From the NCBI GenBank assembly GCA_903911205.1, contig CAIWCL010000169.1, positions 1-34,150 on the forward strand: a stretch of DNA of 34,150 bases, written 5' to 3'. The position numbers and the translations under genes are program-made. The stretch is from an uncultured bacterium. Its GTDB lineage: Bacteria; Planctomycetota; Phycisphaerae; Phycisphaerales; SM1A02. The stretch's first letter is position 1; every line of letters begins with the position of its first letter. This document shows, piece by piece, positions 32,151 through 34,150 of the stretch. The notes beneath the pieces were generated by a model that did not search any database, was not told the DNA's origin, and worked only from the letters and a program-made list of their open reading frames with translations.

Positions 32151-33404
32151 ATGAACACGCTCGCATTTGCGCTCATGGCGATCTGCGCTACGCAGCAACC
32201 GCCCACCTTCGTGAAGCGCACACTGTCGAAGGACTTTGTCGCCGAGGGCTGCTGCGTCGCCGACTTCGATCGCGATGGGCACCGCGATGTATCTGCGGGT
32301 CGGTTCATCTGGTTCGGGCCAGACTTCGCCACGCCCGTCGCCTTCGCGCCGCCGCGCTTGAATACCGACGGCACGCCGCGCGAACCGTATCGCGCGGATA
32401 CTGGATACTCCGATTACTTCGAGCAGTTCGCGCATGATTTCAATACGGATGGCTGGCCCGACATCCTCGTGTACTCGTGGCCCGGAAGCGATGCGTCGGT
32501 GTTCGTGAATCCGGGTGCGACGGCCGCGGCACCGCGCGTCGATGCGGAATGGAAGCGTCATGCGATCTTCGATGTCGCCGACGGCGAATCGCCGGATCTC
32601 GTGGATGTGACCGGCGATGGAAAGCCCGAGTTGCTCGCCTTCACGGGCGGGCAGTTTGGCTTCGCGGAAATCGACTGGTCGAATCCGCTTGCGAAAGCGC
32701 GCTTTCGCGCCATCAGCGCGAAGTCACCTGAGAGCGACCGCGCGATTCATAAGTACACGCATGGATACGGCGCCGGCGATGTGAACGGCGACGGACGCAT
32801 CGATATCCTGACGAGTGGCGGTTGGTATGAGCAGCCAGCGAAGAGTTCGGTCGAAACCGAAACGCACGCCACTGCGTCATGGAACTTTCACGCAGCGAAT
32901 TTCGGCGAGGGCGGCGCGCAGATGTACGCGCTCGACGTGAATGGCGACGGACGCGCCGACATCATCACGAGCATCAAGGCACACGGCTACGGACTTTCCT
33001 GGTTTGAGCAGAACAGCGATGGTTCGTTCACCGAGCGCGTGATCCTCGGCCGCACCGCTGCCGACAACACGGACGGCACGGCTGCGGGGAAGGGTTTCAG
33101 CCAATTGCACGCGCTTCGGCTCGCGGACATGAACGGCGATGGTCTGCCCGACATCGTGACTGGGAAGCGCCGTTGGGCGCATGGACCGATGGGCGACGAA
33201 GATCCGATGGCCGCGCCGATCCTCGCGTGGTTTGAGACCGTGCGCGACGCATCGGCACCGGGAGGCGCACGCTTTGTGCAGCACCGGATCGACGAGGACA
33301 GTGGCGTCGGTACACAGTTCTGGACGGGGCTTCTTGATGGTGACAATCAGCCGGACGTTGTCGTCGGCAACAAGCACGGGGTGTTCGTGTTCTTGCGGAA
33401 GTGA
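32151..33404 (+). CDS. Secreted FG-GAP/VCBS seven-bladed beta-propeller protein
   Basis: The 417-residue protein starts with a short signal peptide (about 1-13) and carries about seven calcium-loop repeats of the FG-GAP type: V-A-D-F-D-R-D-G-H-R-D, H-D-F-N-T-D-G-W-P-D, V-D-V-T-G-D-G-K-P-E, G-D-V-N-G-D-G-R-I-D, L-D-V-N-G-D-G-R-A-D, A-D-M-N-G-D-G-L-P-D and L-D-G-D-N-Q-P-D. Seven repeats suggest one closed propeller with bound calcium ions. Family members bind or process extracellular polymers, but no catalytic site is evident and the role is unknown. The reading frame is open to 32040, but ATG 32151 gives the signal peptide and follows the upstream stop by four bases, with GGAG nearby. Confidence 0.88.
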   Translation: MNTLAFALMAICATQQPPTFVKRTLSKDFVAEGCCVADFDRDGHRDVSAGRFIWFGPDFATPVAFAPPRLNTDGTPREPYRADTGYSDYFEQFAHDFNTDGWPDILVYSWPGSDASVFVNPGATAAAPRVDAEWKRHAIFDVADGESPDLVDVTGDGKPELLAFTGGQFGFAEIDWSNPLAKARFRAISAKSPESDRAIHKYTHGYGAGDVNGDGRIDILTSGGWYEQPAKSSVETETHATASWNFHAANFGEGGAQMYALDVNGDGRADIITSIKAHGYGLSWFEQNSDGSFTERVILGRTAADNTDGTAAGKGFSQLHALRLADMNGDGLPDIVTGKRRWAHGPMGDEDPMAAPILAWFETVRDASAPGGARFVQHRIDEDSGVGTQFWTGLLDGDNQPDVVVGNKHGVFVFLRK

Positions 33405-33420
33405 CGCATCGCGTCGTGGG

Positions 33421-33457
33421 GGAACTGCGGAGAACTGCGGAGAACTGCGGAGAACTT
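33421..33457. repeat. 10-bp tandem repeat in a convergent gap
   Basis: The unit AGAACTGCGG (first copy GGAACTGCGG) is repeated three times, with a partial fourth (AGAACTT). It lies 16 bases after the FG-GAP stop and before the hairpin at 33468. The unit length equals that in the loops of the 25247 and 25355 hairpins but the sequence is unrelated. Confidence 0.9.
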
Positions 33458-33467
33458 TGCGGAACGA

Positions 33468-33482
33468 TGCACGTGCCGTGCA
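33468..33482. terminator. Short hairpin between convergent genes
   Basis: TGCACG and CGTGCA form a 6-bp stem around a 3-base loop (TGC). The stem shares its sequence with the middle of the hairpin after aroC (28782-28800). There is no T-run. It may serve both convergent genes. Confidence 0.4.
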
Positions 33483-33497
33483 CCGTGCGCGCGCAGG

Positions 33498-34150
33498 TCA
33501 GTTCGCCATCGGTCGCTTGGGGCCAACGGCGGTGTTCGGCACAACGGTGCCGAGGCGACTTGACCGCGAGTCGTCGTCGGTCTGTTGCGAGAGGTCGGTC
33601 GCGTTCGGGTCCTTGGTGAAGACGACTTCGAACGGCGTTCGCCGCTTGCCGTCGTACTTGGCGCTCCATCGACCCGCGAGATAGCTCGAACTGTTTGGGT
33701 TTTGCACGTTCTTCGGCGCCTCACCACGCAGCACGAGTTGGAAGGGGCGATCGGGCGCGAATCCATCGAGGGTGTTTTTGTTTCCATTCGCCACATCCCA
33801 CGTGCGATCCTCCTGCTCGACCGTTGCCGCGAGGTTGACATGCACCTGGTTGATCGTGCCGAAGACCTCGAGCTCGAACGCGACGCTTGCGCCTTCCGCG
33901 GTGGCGTCCGTCGAACCCTTTGGAAGCGCGGCAATCGCGATCTCCTGTGTCTTAAGCGAGTCGCCGATGCGCTCGGCGGCATAGGGCTCCCAAGCGGGCG
34001 ACATCGTGACGTTCTTCGGGTCGATGATTTCGACCCGCACCTCCCACGCATGGTCGAACACGCCTTCGAGCGCGGGTCCCGCGTTCTCGCCCCGCATTGA
34101 TCGGATCCGCGCCGGAGGACTTCCGAGCCGCTCCGCAGGACCATGCCCCA
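33498..34150 (-). CDS. Protein of unknown function, 5' end outside the window
   Basis: At least 217 codons are open on the minus strand from the window edge to the stop at 33498-33500. An ATG at 34097 would give 199 residues, but the frame continues open upstream to the end and the ATG has no ribosome site, so I treat the gene as partial. The visible part is beta-rich and polar (V-R-V-E-I-I-D-P-K-N-V; V-A-F-E-L-E-V-F-G; P-F-Q-L-V-L-R-G-E-A). It ends in a disordered Asp/Ser/Arg-rich tail. It could be a secreted or envelope beta-sandwich protein. No family is recognised. It is convergent with the FG-GAP gene. Confidence 0.6.
   Translation of the reverse strand, partial: GHGPAERLGSPPARIRSMRGENAGPALEGVFDHAWEVRVEIIDPKNVTMSPAWEPYAAERIGDSLKTQEIAIAALPKGSTDATAEGASVAFELEVFGTINQVHVNLAATVEQEDRTWDVANGNKNTLDGFAPDRPFQLVLRGEAPKNVQNPNSSSYLAGRWSAKYDGKRRTPFEVVFTKDPNATDLSQQTDDDSRSSRLGTVVPNTAVGPKRPMAN

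Noticed and set aside
1-34150. CRISPR array, insertion sequence, phage or toxin-antitoxin system
   Set aside because: No regularly spaced repeats of CRISPR length, no transposase or integrase and no small paired genes of that type were found on either strand.

Overview
The window is G+C-rich DNA from a bacterium that is most likely a planctomycete of the Phycisphaerae. The evidence is a secreted protein ending in two short dockerin-like calcium loops of the type ending LLGAWG/LLSAWG, a long-tailed prepilin of the planctomycete type, a DUF1080 lipoprotein, a PQQ-type sugar dehydrogenase and an FG-GAP propeller. This assignment is an inference from protein families; no rRNA or tRNA was found.

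Layout. 1-3933: a small lipoprotein, a convergent prepilin, an MFS transporter and a second small lipoprotein. 3990-7674 (minus strand): a complete plant-type methylthioadenosine nucleosidase gene and, about 2.7 kb away, a second copy of only its 3' third. Between the two copies lie a cysteine-rich dockerin-type secreted protein and the stub of another secreted protein, so this looks like a recombination scar or island. 7774-12798: a beta-CASP metallo-beta-lactamase ribonuclease and an L-fucose-type mutarotase, divergent from a bifunctional fucokinase/GDP-fucose pyrophosphorylase; the last two look like a fucose salvage module. 12845-14025: a divergent DUF1232 protein and a membrane-anchored protein that share a palindromic promoter.

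14041-23819 is the main system: seven genes in the order MCP, CheW, CheR-TPR, CheW, CheA-REC, CheB, REC-output. Order and sequence match the Wsp surface-sensing pathway (WspA-B-C-D-E-F-R). The last protein has a WspR-like receiver, but the diguanylate cyclase is replaced by a PP2C/RsbU-type serine phosphatase with its metal ligands intact. The array would therefore feed a partner-switching pathway instead of cyclic-di-GMP.

23937-34150 holds a saccharopine/lysine dehydrogenase-like enzyme, a non-coding convergent gap with two copies of a hairpin containing decamer repeats, a DUF1080 lipoprotein divergent from a sugar dehydrogenase, chorismate synthase, a glucosamine-6-phosphate deaminase fused to a LmbE/PIG-L domain, a zinc-ribbon membrane protein, an FG-GAP propeller and the 3' part of an unknown gene.

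A striking window-wide signal is that eight gene starts on both strands have a TA-N3-T box exactly 6 or 7 bases before the ATG and no Shine-Dalgarno, whereas downstream operon genes do have one. This suggests widespread leaderless transcription.
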